From assembly GCA_947384055.1 (NCBI GenBank), contig CANDFO010000011.1, positions 1 to 51,149 on the forward strand: 51,149 bases of DNA, given 5' to 3'. How positions within the stretch are numbered: the stretch's first letter is position 1; each line of letters starts with the position of its first letter. The notes under the pieces were generated by a model, which was given only the letters and a program-made list of their open reading frames with translations, did not search any database and was not told the DNA's origin. Position numbers and translations under genes: made by a program. Source of the DNA: an uncultured Flavonifractor sp. Its GTDB lineage: Bacteria > Bacillota > Clostridia > Oscillospirales > Oscillospiraceae. Shown piece after piece: positions 14,862-23,426 of the stretch.

Positions 14862-16779
14862 CCGGACCCTCTTTTTAAAAAATATGACCCGGTTCTGGCC
14901 CATCTGGGCCCTGTACGGGGCGATATGGGTGCTGCTGTTCCCCACAACCGTCTTCAGCTGTGACCAGTGGACCCGGGACCTGGCCCAGGAGCTCCCCCTG
15001 GAGCTGCTCTCCTTCGGCAGCCTGGCTATGGCGGCGGGCTTTGGGGTGCTGTGCGCCATGGCGGTGTTCTCCTATCTGTACAACACCCGCGCGGTGGGAA
15101 TGCTCCACGCCCTTCCCCTGCGGCGGACAGACCTGTTCTGCACCAATTTTCTCTCCGGACTGGCCTTTATGGTGCTGCCCAATCTGGCGGTATTCCTGCT
15201 CTCCCTTCTGGCAGAGCTGCTGTGCGGCGCGGTGGATATCGGGAGTCTGTGCATGTGGCTGGTGGTTCAGTGCCTGCTGTGCTTCTTTTTCTACGCCTTT
15301 GCGGTGTTCTGCGCCATGTTCACCGGACATATTCTGGCCCTGCCCGCCTTTTACGGCATCCTCAATATTCTGGCCAGCGGCCTGATGCTTCTGTTTCAGG
15401 AGCTGGCCCGGGAATTTATCTTCGGCTTTGTGGGTCTCAACCGCCTGGAGGAGACAGCGCTCCTGTTTACCCCCTTTTTAAAGCTGGCCTCTACCATGCG
15501 GGTGCGCTACCTGGAGGACCGGGGCGCCGCCTTTTACGGCCTGCACCTGGTCCTGCTGTACGCCCTTGTGGGGGTGATTTTCACCATTCTGGCCCTGGTG
15601 GTCTATGAGAAGCGCCACCTGGAGACCGCCGGCGAAATCGTCACCGTCCCCTGGGTGAAGCCTGTGTTTAAATACGGCGTGGCCTTCTGCGCCGCCATTG
15701 CCTTCGGGACCTTCCTGTACCGCATCAGCGCCCTGCCCCAGGGCCCCTGGACGCTGCTGGTCCTGCTGCTGCTGTGCGGCTGCGCGGGATACTTCGCAGC
15801 GGAGATGCTGCTGAAAAAGAGCTTCCGGGTCATCCGGAACAGCTGGAAGGGCTGCGCTACGGTGGTCCTCTGCCTGATAGCGGCGGTATGCGCCATGGAA
15901 TTCGACCTGGCGGGCTTTGAGCGCCGGGTCCCCGAGCCCGCCCGGGTGGTGTCTGCCACGTTCTACTGTCCCACCATGCCATATGACGGCATTTCAAGCT
16001 GCGAAGTACGGCTCACTCAGCCGGAGGAGCTCGCCCTGCTGACCCGGGTTCACCAGGCCGCGGTGGACAGCAAAGACGTCCCCTACAGTTACCGGCATGC
16101 CGAAGTGGACGGCGTATCTGTCTCCACCCACTCCACCGCGGAGCTGTCCATTACCTATGAGCTGGAGGACGGCTCCATTCTCCGGCGGAGCTATGAGACA
16201 CTTCCGGTAAACACGGCGGAGCTCAGCGACCCTGGTTCCTTGACCGCTCTCCTGACGGCGCTGGTCAACCAGCCGGAGGTGATAGAGCGCAGCTACTTCC
16301 TCCCGCGGATTTTTGAGAACGCCCGGCTGGTAGACGCGGAAGTGACCCGGCTGTATGAGGAGGGCGAAAACGGCGGCAGCCGGGAGGATTATAACGGAGC
16401 GGTGGTCCCCTCCGCCGCCCTGCCGGAGCTGATGGAGGCTATCCGTTCCGACATTGCCGCCGGACGGCTGGGACGGCGCTACCTGATGGACAGCCAGGAC
16501 CGCATGGATAACTGCTATCTCAGCGACCTGCGGCTGAGCTTCCGGTTCTACCTGACAGAGGCGGAGGGCGACGAGCCCCGTTCCAGCAGCACCAGCGTGG
16601 AGGTCGGCCTGGAGGCCAGCGCCGCGGACACCCTGTCCGTTCTGGAGAAATACGGGGTGATCACCGACTCTGTCTATCCCATCACCCACGCGGAAAAGGA
16701 GCGGCTGGACCGTGAGGCCGATGCCATCGCCACCGGATCCGCCGATGAATACTGGGACCACACGGAGAGTTTTTCCTGA
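14836..16779 (+). CDS. ABC transporter permease with large extracytoplasmic domain
   Basis: About 647 residues from ATG 14836 (GGAGG eight bases upstream; an in-frame GTG at 14827 overlaps that site). Residues up to about 380 hold seven to eight hydrophobic segments, including pairs near 20-45, 60-80, 105-190 and 230-260 and one near 340. Residues about 365-647 are hydrophilic and predicted outside the membrane, with no known domain seen. This layout fits permeases of YtrA-regulated exporters. The start overlaps the ATPase gene by 26 bases, so the two are co-translated. Confidence 0.88.
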   Translation: MQSVKSCFNRTLFLKNMTRFWPIWALYGAIWVLLFPTTVFSCDQWTRDLAQELPLELLSFGSLAMAAGFGVLCAMAVFSYLYNTRAVGMLHALPLRRTDLFCTNFLSGLAFMVLPNLAVFLLSLLAELLCGAVDIGSLCMWLVVQCLLCFFFYAFAVFCAMFTGHILALPAFYGILNILASGLMLLFQELAREFIFGFVGLNRLEETALLFTPFLKLASTMRVRYLEDRGAAFYGLHLVLLYALVGVIFTILALVVYEKRHLETAGEIVTVPWVKPVFKYGVAFCAAIAFGTFLYRISALPQGPWTLLVLLLLCGCAGYFAAEMLLKKSFRVIRNSWKGCATVVLCLIAAVCAMEFDLAGFERRVPEPARVVSATFYCPTMPYDGISSCEVRLTQPEELALLTRVHQAAVDSKDVPYSYRHAEVDGVSVSTHSTAELSITYELEDGSILRRSYETLPVNTAELSDPGSLTALLTALVNQPEVIERSYFLPRIFENARLVDAEVTRLYEEGENGGSREDYNGAVVPSAALPELMEAIRSDIAAGRLGRRYLMDSQDRMDNCYLSDLRLSFRFYLTEAEGDEPRSSSTSVEVGLEASAADTLSVLEKYGVITDSVYPITHAEKERLDREADAIATGSADEYWDHTESFS

Positions 16780-17011
16780 TTGTGCCTGAAAGAAAACAAA
16801 GCCGGAGCAAAAGAAATTTATCCCCGCTCCACGCCTCCGCAATTCAGAGTTACAGTATTGCAGGTCGCCCCAACGGAAGCAGACGGAGATGAAAAAACTC
16901 TGAAAGAGCGCAAAGAAACAGCCGCAGGATATGGCCGCCTATTCTTCTCTTATAACCTTATGGCGGCCGCAAGGCCTGATCAGCAGCGGCGCGCTCTTTT
17001 GGGAAAAGGAG
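16780..17011. other. Intergenic region between convergent genes
   Basis: The 232 bases between the permease and gpr stops are AT-richer than their surroundings. Short inverted repeats are visible but no hairpin with a T-run, and no credible gene. Confidence 0.5.
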
Positions 17012-17917
17012 TCAGCTCACCAGCAGATCGATGTCCTCCACCGTCAGGCCGGGCTGGAGCGCCATGTCGATGCCGTAGCCGATGACCTTGGCCAGGTCCT
17101 CCACTTGGGCGTCCACGTCCTTGGGTGTGACGATGAGCCCCTGGCCCGCCCCGGCCAGCGCTTCCGGCTCCAGGTCCCCCCTGCCCGCCTCCGCCAGCAG
17201 GTCACAGGCCAGGGTTGCCGCATCCACTACCGTAGGCACGCCGATGGCAATAACCGGAATCCCCAGGGTTTCCCGGTTCAGGGCGGCCCTGGCGTTGCCC
17301 ACGCCGGAGCCGGGGACGATGCCCGTATCTGCCAGCTGAACCGTCCGGCCCACGCGCTTGACGCTGCGGGCGGCCAGGGCATCCACCGCCAGCACACAGG
17401 CCGGGCGGATCTTTTCCGCCACTGCCGCGATCAGCTCCCCGCTCTCCATTCCCGTGGTCCCCAGCACGCCCGCCGCCAGCGCCGATACCGGGCGGAAGCT
17501 CCCAAAGTGCTCTGGCGCCCGCTCCACCAGATGGCGGGTGACGATGGTGTGTCCGGCGGCTTTGGGGCCGACGCCATCAGGAGTAATGTCCCGGTTGCCC
17601 AGGCCCGCCACCAGCACCGGGGCCCCCTCCGGCAGCTTCAGCAGCCCCGCAAGTTCCGCCGCCAGGACGCGGACCGCCCGGGGAAAGGCGTCCTCCTCCC
17701 GCCGGAGCAGGCCGTCCAGCTCCAGGGTGATATACGTGCCTGTCGGTTTGCCCAGGGTGCGGGCTCCCTCTTCATCTAAAATCCGGACAGTTGTGACCTT
17801 GTATCCCTCCCGGACGCTGTCCCGGGCCTCCACACCCGGGAGACGGGCGGTCTCCCCGGCCTCCTCCTGCCAGAGCTGGGCGGCCTCTGCCGCCAGGTCG
17901 GTTCTCCTTGTCAGCAC
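17012..17917 (-). CDS. gpr: Germination protease GPR
   Basis: GPR degrades the small acid-soluble proteins that protect spore DNA, and is an aspartic-type protease made as a zymogen. The 301-residue protein starts at GTG, eight bases after AAGGAG. It shows the N-terminal RTDLAAEAAQLW propeptide region, YITLELDGL, VAGLGNRDITPDGVGPKAAGHTIVTRH is the core block at about 103-130, then VLAVDALAARSVKRVGRTVQLADTGIVPGSGVGN near 195-228 and IGVPTVVDAATL. Its presence implies a spore-forming lineage. Confidence 0.96.
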   Translation of the reverse strand: MLTRRTDLAAEAAQLWQEEAGETARLPGVEARDSVREGYKVTTVRILDEEGARTLGKPTGTYITLELDGLLRREEDAFPRAVRVLAAELAGLLKLPEGAPVLVAGLGNRDITPDGVGPKAAGHTIVTRHLVERAPEHFGSFRPVSALAAGVLGTTGMESGELIAAVAEKIRPACVLAVDALAARSVKRVGRTVQLADTGIVPGSGVGNARAALNRETLGIPVIAIGVPTVVDAATLACDLLAEAGRGDLEPEALAGAGQGLIVTPKDVDAQVEDLAKVIGYGIDMALQPGLTVEDIDLLVS

Positions 17918-17986
17918 AACAGATCACTCCTTCTGCTTTTCTCAACTGCGCTGGCTATATTGTTTGCCGCCGGCGGAACCCTATGC

Positions 17987-18031
17987 AAAAAAGCACCGGA
18001 AAAGGCCCCAATAAAAAGGCCTCTTCCGGTG
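17987..18031 (-). terminator. Intrinsic terminator of the FAD-protein gene
   Basis: On the minus strand ACCGGAAGAGGCC pairs with GGCCTTTTCCGGT (one mismatch) around a short loop, and a T6 run follows. It lies about 80 bases past the stop at 18109 and upstream of gpr. Confidence 0.8.
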
Positions 18032-18108
18032 TTTTGACAAATTATTTCTCTAGGGCTTGTTTAAAATCTCCAGGCACACCGGCTGATTAACGGCGGTTCC
18101 TGTCTCTG

Positions 18109-19701
18109 TCAGGGCGGGACCTCCCCGGCGGCCACCGCCTCGGCTGCCCTGATGCCGTCCACCGCGGCGGAGGTAATGCCGCCGGCATACCCGGCCCCCT
18201 CTCCGCAGGGGTAGAGCCCCCGGACGGCCGACTGAAAGTCCTCCCCCCGGAGGATCCGGACGGGGGAGGAGGAGCGGGTTTCCACCCCGGTGAGCACCGC
18301 GTCCGGCGCGTCGAATCCCCGGAGCCTTCGGCCCAGCAGCGGCAGAGCTCCCCGCAGAGTCTCCGTCACATAGTCCGGCAGGCACCGGCTCAGGTCGGCG
18401 GGGGTGACACCGGGCCGGTATGTGGGAACCACCGCGCCCAGCGAGCGGGAGCCCCGCCCGGCCAGCAGGTCCCCCACGGTCTGTACCGGGGCCCGGAAAT
18501 CCCCGCCCCCCAGGGCAAAGGCGGCCTCTTCCCATATGCGCTGAAAATTCACTCCGGCCAGAGGCCCGCCGGACCCGAAATCGGCGGGGGAAACGCCCAC
18601 CAGGAGACCGCCGTTGATGACCGCTCCGTCCCTGGCCCGGGGACTCATGCCGTTTGTCACCAGACGCCCCGGTTCCGAGGCCGCCGCCACCACCTGTCCC
18701 CCGGGGCAGACGCAGAAGGTAAAGGCGCTCCGTCCGTTGGGCAGGTGGCAGGCCAGCTTATAGTCCGCGGGGGGAAATTTCTCCCAGGCGGGGCCCAGCT
18801 GCGCCTGGGAGACCGCCGCCTGCCGGTGCTCAATGCGCACACCGACCGCAAAAGGCTTGCGCTCCATAGGCACGCCGGCCTCCAGGAGCATCTGAAAGGT
18901 GTCCCGGGCCGAGTGGCCGGGGGCCAGCACCAGTGTGTCGCAGGGCAGCTCGCAGGGGCCCTGCGGCCCCTGTACCCGGAGCGCCCGCAGGCGCCCGTTT
19001 CGGAGCTCCAGCCCCGTCAGCCGGTGCTGAAAATGAATGGCGCACCCCAGCTCCAGCAGCTCCTCCCGGAGCTGCCGGACCACCCGGCGGAGCACGTCGG
19101 TACCGATGTGGGGCTTCTGCTGCCAGAGAATATCCTCCGGAGCGCCCGCCGCCGCCAGAGTCTCCAGCACGACGGATATCCGGGGGTCCCGGGTGCCGGT
19201 GGTGAGCTTTCCGTCGGAAAAGGTCCCCGCTCCCCCCTCTCCAAACTGGACGTTGGAGGACGGGTCCAGCGTGCCGGAGCGCCAAAAGCGCTCCACATCC
19301 GCCGTGCGCTCCTCCACCGGCCGTCCCCGCTCCAGTATTACGGGGGCAAGTCCGTTCCGGGCCAAAAACAGCGCGGCGAAGAGCCCTGCGGGGCCCATGC
19401 CCACCACCACCGGAGCCAGAGACGATTTTCTGCCCACGGCGGGAAACACATAGGGCTGGCGGCGGAAGAGGGTCACGTCCGGGGTGCCCGCACGGCGGAC
19501 CAGAGTGTCCTCGTCAGGCAGAGATACGTCAACTGTGCAGACATAGTGCACATCATTCTTCCGCCGGGCGTCAATGGACTGCCGAGCCAAAGCAAGCTCC
19601 TCAATGGCGTCAGGACTGACCCCCAGCAGCCGGGCAGCCTTGCGCCGGAGAAGGTCGGGACTGCCCCCGGCGGGGAGGGTAAGATTTTGAATACGGATCA
19701 T
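18109..19701 (-). CDS. FAD-dependent oxidoreductase of the COG2509 type
   Basis: A 530-residue flavoprotein. An N-terminal 85-residue alpha/beta domain (IRIQNLTLPAGG ... RRKNDVHYVCTVDV) precedes the FAD-binding fold with VVVGMGPAGLFAALFLARNG near 97-116, the GTFSDGKLTTG block near 160, DTLVLAPGHSARDTF near 255 and GLYPCGEGAGYAGGITSAAVDG near 495. This is the layout of uncharacterised FAD-dependent dehydrogenases widespread in Firmicutes; no substrate is known. It is 47 bases downstream of the YihY gene and probably shares its transcript. Confidence 0.9.
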   Translation of the reverse strand: MIRIQNLTLPAGGSPDLLRRKAARLLGVSPDAIEELALARQSIDARRKNDVHYVCTVDVSLPDEDTLVRRAGTPDVTLFRRQPYVFPAVGRKSSLAPVVVGMGPAGLFAALFLARNGLAPVILERGRPVEERTADVERFWRSGTLDPSSNVQFGEGGAGTFSDGKLTTGTRDPRISVVLETLAAAGAPEDILWQQKPHIGTDVLRRVVRQLREELLELGCAIHFQHRLTGLELRNGRLRALRVQGPQGPCELPCDTLVLAPGHSARDTFQMLLEAGVPMERKPFAVGVRIEHRQAAVSQAQLGPAWEKFPPADYKLACHLPNGRSAFTFCVCPGGQVVAAASEPGRLVTNGMSPRARDGAVINGGLLVGVSPADFGSGGPLAGVNFQRIWEEAAFALGGGDFRAPVQTVGDLLAGRGSRSLGAVVPTYRPGVTPADLSRCLPDYVTETLRGALPLLGRRLRGFDAPDAVLTGVETRSSSPVRILRGEDFQSAVRGLYPCGEGAGYAGGITSAAVDGIRAAEAVAAGEVPP

Positions 19702-19748
19702 TGGACATCACCTGACCGGAAGTATATTAGGGCTTGTAAATACGGGTT

Positions 19749-20618
19749 CTAAGATTCCTTCTCCTCCCGCAGGCGCTTGAGGTAGCGGATTTTTTTCCGC
19801 CTGTACCACACGCAGTTAAAGACGTTGCCGAGAATTAAAATATTGCCGCAGAGGTAGAGCCAGACCAGCAGGATGATGACCGAGGCCAGGGACCCGTAGA
19901 CCAGCGAATACCGGGAGGACAGGCCGATAAACCAGGAAAATACCGCCGATGCCGCCACCAGCGCCGCCGATGCCAGCACACCGCCGGTGAGTATGGGCGG
20001 ACGGGGCTTCCCTCTGGGGGCGGACACCCGATAGACCAGCAGCACGAACAGCAGCACCAGGCAGAACAGGATAAAAAAGCGCATCCACTGCCAGTCCCAC
20101 GGGAGCGCGCCCCGCTCCAGCCGCAGGAGCTCCTCCACAAACTGGAACAGCCACTCCCCGGTGAGGAGTACTACCAGCGACAGATAAATGGTAGCGAGAA
20201 AGAGAACGGAAAATCCCACGCTGGCCAGTACCTGCCCCAGGCCCCGCCAGCTCCGGCGCTCATATATGTCCCCCATAATGTTCATCAGCGCCCGAAACGC
20301 CGCTGACGAGGAAAAGAGGGTCATAAACGCCCCCGCCGCCAGCAGTCCGGGGGACTGGTTTTCGGTGATATAGCGCACATATTCGCCCAGCACCTCCAGG
20401 GCCTCCCGGGGCAGAACAGGGGCGGCGGCCTCCAGCAGTGTGTTGATGTCCAGCTGGAGCTGGCCGATAAACGCGTTGAGGCAGATAAGGAAGGGGAAAA
20501 AGGAGAGCACCAGAAAATAGGCCAGCTCCGCCGCGGAGCGGGCCACCCGCTTGGAAAAGTAGAGCTCCCCCGTCTCCAGCAGGAACTGCACCGGAGTCCA
20601 GCTCAGAAAATTTTTCAC
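19749..20618 (-). CDS. YihY/BrkB family integral membrane protein
   Basis: A 289-residue protein with about six transmembrane helices, starting at GTG eight bases after GGAGG. It carries the family signature RSAAELAYFLVLSFFPFLICL near 26-46, and SSAAFRALMNIMGDIYERRSWRGLGQVL after helix 2. The family was once named ribonuclease BN, which is now considered wrong; function is unknown, possibly transport. The C-terminal tail is basic and cytoplasmic. Confidence 0.92.
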   Translation of the reverse strand: MKNFLSWTPVQFLLETGELYFSKRVARSAAELAYFLVLSFFPFLICLNAFIGQLQLDINTLLEAAAPVLPREALEVLGEYVRYITENQSPGLLAAGAFMTLFSSSAAFRALMNIMGDIYERRSWRGLGQVLASVGFSVLFLATIYLSLVVLLTGEWLFQFVEELLRLERGALPWDWQWMRFFILFCLVLLFVLLVYRVSAPRGKPRPPILTGGVLASAALVAASAVFSWFIGLSSRYSLVYGSLASVIILLVWLYLCGNILILGNVFNCVWYRRKKIRYLKRLREEKES

Positions 20619-20663
20619 GCTTCCGCCTCCCCCCTATGCAACAGTATGCGGCGCGGCCGCAAG

Positions 20664-20696
20664 AAAAAACCGCCTGCCAAAGCAGACGGTTTTTTT
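20664..20696. terminator. Bidirectional terminator below rpsT
   Basis: ACCGCCTGC and GCAGACGGT pair around CAAA, flanked by an A6 run on one side and T7 on the other, so it can act on both strands. It terminates rpsT on the minus strand. Confidence 0.85.
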
Positions 20697-20804
20697 GACC
20701 GGACCAATCATAAGCTGTTCCACCCCCGCCCGTCTATCCGGCGGCGATTCCGGACAAGCAGACCCGCTCCCGCCGGGGCGCAGACGCGGGGGCAAACAAC
20801 GGGT

Positions 20805-21068
20805 TCAGGCCAGCTTGCTCAGCTTGATGGTCATGGCGCTCTTCTTGCGCGCCGCGTTGTTGCGGTGCAGCAGGCCATGGCCCACAGCCTTGTCAACCGC
20901 CTTGACGGCCACCTTGTAAGCGCCCTCGGCCTCGCTGCGGTTGCCTTCGGAAACCGCGGCCTCGAACTTCTTGATGTCGGTCTTCAGCGCGGACTTAGCG
21001 GCCTTGTTCTGCGCGGCCTTGGTCCCGTTTACCAGCACGCGCTTCTTGGCAGACTTAATATTCGGCAA
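20805..21068 (-). CDS. rpsT: 30S ribosomal protein S20
   Basis: S20 binds 16S rRNA early in small-subunit assembly. The 87-residue product from TTG at 21068 begins MPNIKSAKKRV as in the family; GGAGG lies seven bases upstream. A longer frame from GTG (21077) would add MFG and overlap the ribosome binding site, so it is rejected. The helical, Lys/Ala-rich body (VNGTKAAQNKAAKSALKTDIKKFE) and the C-terminal HRNNAARKKSAMTIKLSKL are typical. A TTG start is known in other S20 genes and fits autoregulated translation. Confidence 0.97.
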   Translation of the reverse strand: MPNIKSAKKRVLVNGTKAAQNKAAKSALKTDIKKFEAAVSEGNRSEAEGAYKVAVKAVDKAVGHGLLHRNNAARKKSAMTIKLSKLA

Positions 21069-21124
21069 ACCAAACACCTCCTCCGATGACGATAATATGG
21101 CACAGTTACCCTGTGCGAGTATCT

Positions 21125-21153
21125 ATTTTAACAGGCCCTGTAGAAAATTGCAA
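21125..21153 (-). promoter_or_regulatory. rpsT promoter
   Basis: On the minus strand TTGCAA and TAAAAT are separated by 17 bases, about 55 bases before the rpsT start. Confidence 0.6.
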
Positions 21154-21286
21154 CTATTTTTTTTGCTTTTTTTCGGGGGCAGGTTTTAATATGTAAGTTA
21201 AATGTGTAAATGGAAGTCCGGATCCCATGCCGGGTTGTCTGCCTGAAACGTGAGACCTGCCTTTTCAATTTTTTCAAAGTTTGCCC

Positions 21287-21315
21287 TTGATCTTTTTCCT
21301 GTGTTGTGGTACACT
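21287..21315 (+). promoter_or_regulatory. tRNA-Arg promoter
   Basis: TTGATC and TACACT are separated by 17 bases and end 45 bases before the tRNA. Confidence 0.65.
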
Positions 21316-21360
21316 ATCATACAGCGTTAAGCAAGAGGCTTTGGTTTTGTCAGGCAGCAG

Positions 21361-21437
21361 GCGGCTGTAGCTCAGTTGGATAGAGTGTTTGGCTACGAAC
21401 CAAAAGGTCGGGGGTTCGAATCCCTTCAGCCGTACCA
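21361..21437 (+). tRNA. tRNA-Arg (anticodon ACG)
   Basis: A 77-base cloverleaf with encoded CCA. The acceptor stem pairs GCGGCTG with CAGCCGT, the D arm is GCTC/GAGT, the anticodon stem TTTGG/CCAAA holds the loop CTACGAA (anticodon ACG, read as ICG), and the T arm carries TTCGAAT. It is transcribed alone between its own promoter and terminator. Confidence 0.97.
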
Positions 21438-21475
21438 CGTCGGAGTAAAGTTCGCTTTGCTCCGACGATTTTTTA
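21438..21475 (+). terminator. tRNA-Arg intrinsic terminator
   Basis: CGTCGGAGTAAAG pairs with CTTTGCTCCGACG around a TTCG tetraloop (13 bp, one G-U), followed by ATTTTTT. It begins at the base after CCA. Confidence 0.92.
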
Positions 21476-21515
21476 TAAAAAATCGTCATCCGCTCCGCTC
21501 CCTTGCTCCTCCTCT

Positions 21516-21550
21516 CCAAACCGGACCCGCTATGCTGGGCTCCGGTCTGG
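21516..21550 (+). repeat. Covarying hairpin element, copy 1
   Basis: CCAAACCGGACCC pairs with GGGCTCCGGTCTGG around a TATGCT-like loop. It is preceded by CTCCTCTCC and followed by TTCTGGGTGCAGGCTTG. A second copy at 21969-22003 keeps the stem with different bases. Confidence 0.6.
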
Positions 21551-21587
21551 TTCTGGGTGCAGGCTTGAAAAAACGATCTTGACCGCT

Positions 21588-21763
21588 TATTGCAAAAAAC
21601 TTCTCCCACGGGAAGACCTCGCAGAGTTTTGTCGCCTTTGGGCGGCAAAACAAAGTCAAAATCGGTCATTTTCGGGGACATGTGCCTCGAAAATGCCACA
21701 TCTTAGCCTGCAAGTGTGCCCAAAAGGTGCGCACAGCAGGCCGTATCCCGTTTGTCGAAAAAG
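21588..21763 (+). repeat. Hairpin-rich 205-bp element, copy 3 (degenerate ends)
   Basis: This copy keeps TTCTCCCACGGGAAG, a TTTTGTCGCC/GGCGGCAAAA stem with a different loop, GGTCATTTTCGGGGACATG and the GCAGGCC side of the third stem. The left end is degraded and the last stem is interrupted after GTCGAAAAA by an unrelated hairpin (21764-21793). Confidence 0.8.
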
Positions 21764-21793
21764 AAAGACACGCTGTAAGCGTGTCTTTCTTTT
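21764..21793 (+). terminator. Terminator-like hairpin beside repeat copy 3
   Basis: AAAGACACGCT and AGCGTGTCTTT form a perfect 11-bp stem around GTA, followed by CTTTTT. No gene ends just upstream on the plus strand. Confidence 0.5.
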
Positions 21794-21841
21794 TGGGTTC
21801 CGCGCTCAAACCACCCGGAGCGAGCCCGGACGCTTTTTGAG

Positions 21842-21864
21842 GTTTTTGGCCTGCGGCCAAAAAC
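21842..21864. other. Perfect 10-bp palindromic hairpin
   Basis: GTTTTTGGCC and GGCCAAAAAC flank TGC inside the gene-free tract after the tRNA. Symmetrical, so it could act as a terminator in either direction. Confidence 0.4.
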
Positions 21865-21968
21865 GCTTGTGCGCCGCGCTCGCGACAGACGGAGAACGTG
21901 GAGACGCCTCCCTCGGAAAATCAATTTTGCCGCTTACCGCACATCAGGGCGGACTTTTCCCCTCCTTT

Positions 21969-22003
21969 CCAAATCGAACCCGCTGCGCTGGGGTTCGATT
22001 TGG
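21969..22003 (+). repeat. Covarying hairpin element, copy 2
   Basis: CCAAATCGAACCC pairs with GGGGTTCGATTTGG around a GCTGCGCT loop. Compared with copy 1, several stem pairs differ on both arms and still pair. It is followed by TTTTGGGTCAGGCTTGG, as in copy 1. The remaining tract to 22246 holds no credible gene. Confidence 0.6.
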
Positions 22004-22246
22004 TTTTGGGTCAGGCTTGGAGAAAAATCGGGTTCAACCGTTTCTGCTGCTTTTGGGGGGAATCCATTTTTGCGCCCACCGGAAGGATTTAACCTGCCTC
22101 TTATCTCCCAAACTGTTGATAAAATCCAAACAATGCGAGCGATACCGGCACATTAAGAACGGCTTGAAGGGACAACCTGACATTTCGCAATGGTTTTCGC
22201 TTTAGGGTGACTTGTTCAAACAGTCTTCCCCGATTTTGGAGAATAC

Positions 22247-22276
22247 TTGACAAAAGTATCAAAAGAGGAGTATTAT
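22247..22276 (+). promoter_or_regulatory. Promoter of the DUF3048/pilin operon
   Basis: TTGACA and TATTAT are separated by 18 bases, about 38 bases before the first start codon. Confidence 0.65.
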
Positions 22277-22313
22277 AAGGGCAGAAATCTGACGAAAATG
22301 GAGAGAATCAACC

Positions 22314-23417
22314 ATGGGCAAAAAATTGATTCCCCTGATGCTGGCGCTGGTGCTGGTGCTGGCCGCCTGCGGAGAAACTCCGGCGGAGCCCACCTCCGAG
22401 CCAAAGCCGGCCCCTACCCCTGCCGTTGTGCCCGTCCCCACCCCCACGCCGGAGCCGGAGCCTACTCCCTATGACGGCCCGGTCAACCCCCTGACCGGCC
22501 TGCCCATGGACGGGGAGCAGGTCAAAAAACGCCCGGTGGCCATTATGCTCAATAACTTGCGGGAGGCTCAACCCCAGCTGGGACAGTCCCAGGCGGATAT
22601 TCTCTATGAAGTGCTGGCCGAGGGCGGCATTACCCGGATGCTGGGGGTGTACCAGAGCGTGGAGGGCGTGGGGAAAATCGGCTCGATCCGCTCCGCCCGG
22701 CCCTATTACCTGGAGCTGGCGCTGGGCCATGATGCCATTTACATCCACGCCGGGGGCAGTGAAGACGCCTATGCCAAAATCCGCCAGTGGGGGGTGGCCT
22801 CACTGGACGGCGTTCGGGGTCCCTACATGAGCAACAATGAAAACGGCAATCTCATGTGGCGGGACCCGGTGCGGCGCAGGTCCTACAGTTTGGAGCACAC
22901 TGTAGTCACCACCGGGGACGCCATCCGTGAGCGTTTCGCGGGTTACTCCAGCCTGCGGCAGGAGCATGAGGAGGGCTATGCCTACACCATGGACTTCGCC
23001 CAGGACGGCACCCCTGCCGGAGGCGCGCCAGCGGAGAAGATTACCATACCTTTTTCCAATTATAAGACCGGCGTATTCCATTATGACGCCGATACCGGGC
23101 TTTATCTGGCAGAGCAGTACGGCGGCCCCTATCTGGACGGAGACACGGAGCAGCAGGTGGCTGTGACCAATGTGGTGGTCATTCTCACCGCCTGCCGGAA
23201 CACCGGGGATAAGTACGGCCACATTACGGTGGATCTGTCCAGCGGCGGCGCGGGCTATTTCGCCTGCGGCGGACAGGTAATCGGCATCACCTGGAGCAAG
23301 CAGGCCCCCGACGGGCAGCTGGTTTACCAGGATCTCAACGGCAATCCCCTCACCTTTGGGGCAGGGCGCACCTATGTAAACATTGTGCCGCTGGACTGTG
23401 CCGTCAGCTTTGAGTAA
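22314..23417 (+). CDS. DUF3048 (YerB-like) lipoprotein
   Basis: A 367-residue lipoprotein: signal peptide and lipobox LAAC (Cys 19), a Pro/Thr/Glu-rich spacer to about residue 60 that likely spans the wall, then the DUF3048 domain, with NPLTGLP, RPVAIMLNNLREAQPQLG, ADILYEVLAEGGITRMLGVYQS, IGSIRSARPYYLELA and NNENGNLMWRDP. The DUF3048 C-terminal domain follows to the end. The family is common in Firmicutes and its biochemical role is unknown. It is the first gene of a four-gene operon ending in a sortase substrate. Confidence 0.9.
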   Translation: MGKKLIPLMLALVLVLAACGETPAEPTSEPKPAPTPAVVPVPTPTPEPEPTPYDGPVNPLTGLPMDGEQVKKRPVAIMLNNLREAQPQLGQSQADILYEVLAEGGITRMLGVYQSVEGVGKIGSIRSARPYYLELALGHDAIYIHAGGSEDAYAKIRQWGVASLDGVRGPYMSNNENGNLMWRDPVRRRSYSLEHTVVTTGDAIRERFAGYSSLRQEHEEGYAYTMDFAQDGTPAGGAPAEKITIPFSNYKTGVFHYDADTGLYLAEQYGGPYLDGDTEQQVAVTNVVVILTACRNTGDKYGHITVDLSSGGAGYFACGGQVIGITWSKQAPDGQLVYQDLNGNPLTFGAGRTYVNIVPLDCAVSFE

Positions 23418-23426
23418 CAGGGCGAC

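Noticed and set aside
18048..18066. TAGGGCTTGTTTAAAATC, similar to sequence near 47070-47090 (inverted) and shorter to 19731
   Set aside because: The shared stretch is only 12-14 bases and lacks terminal or internal structure; could be chance or an old repeat fragment.
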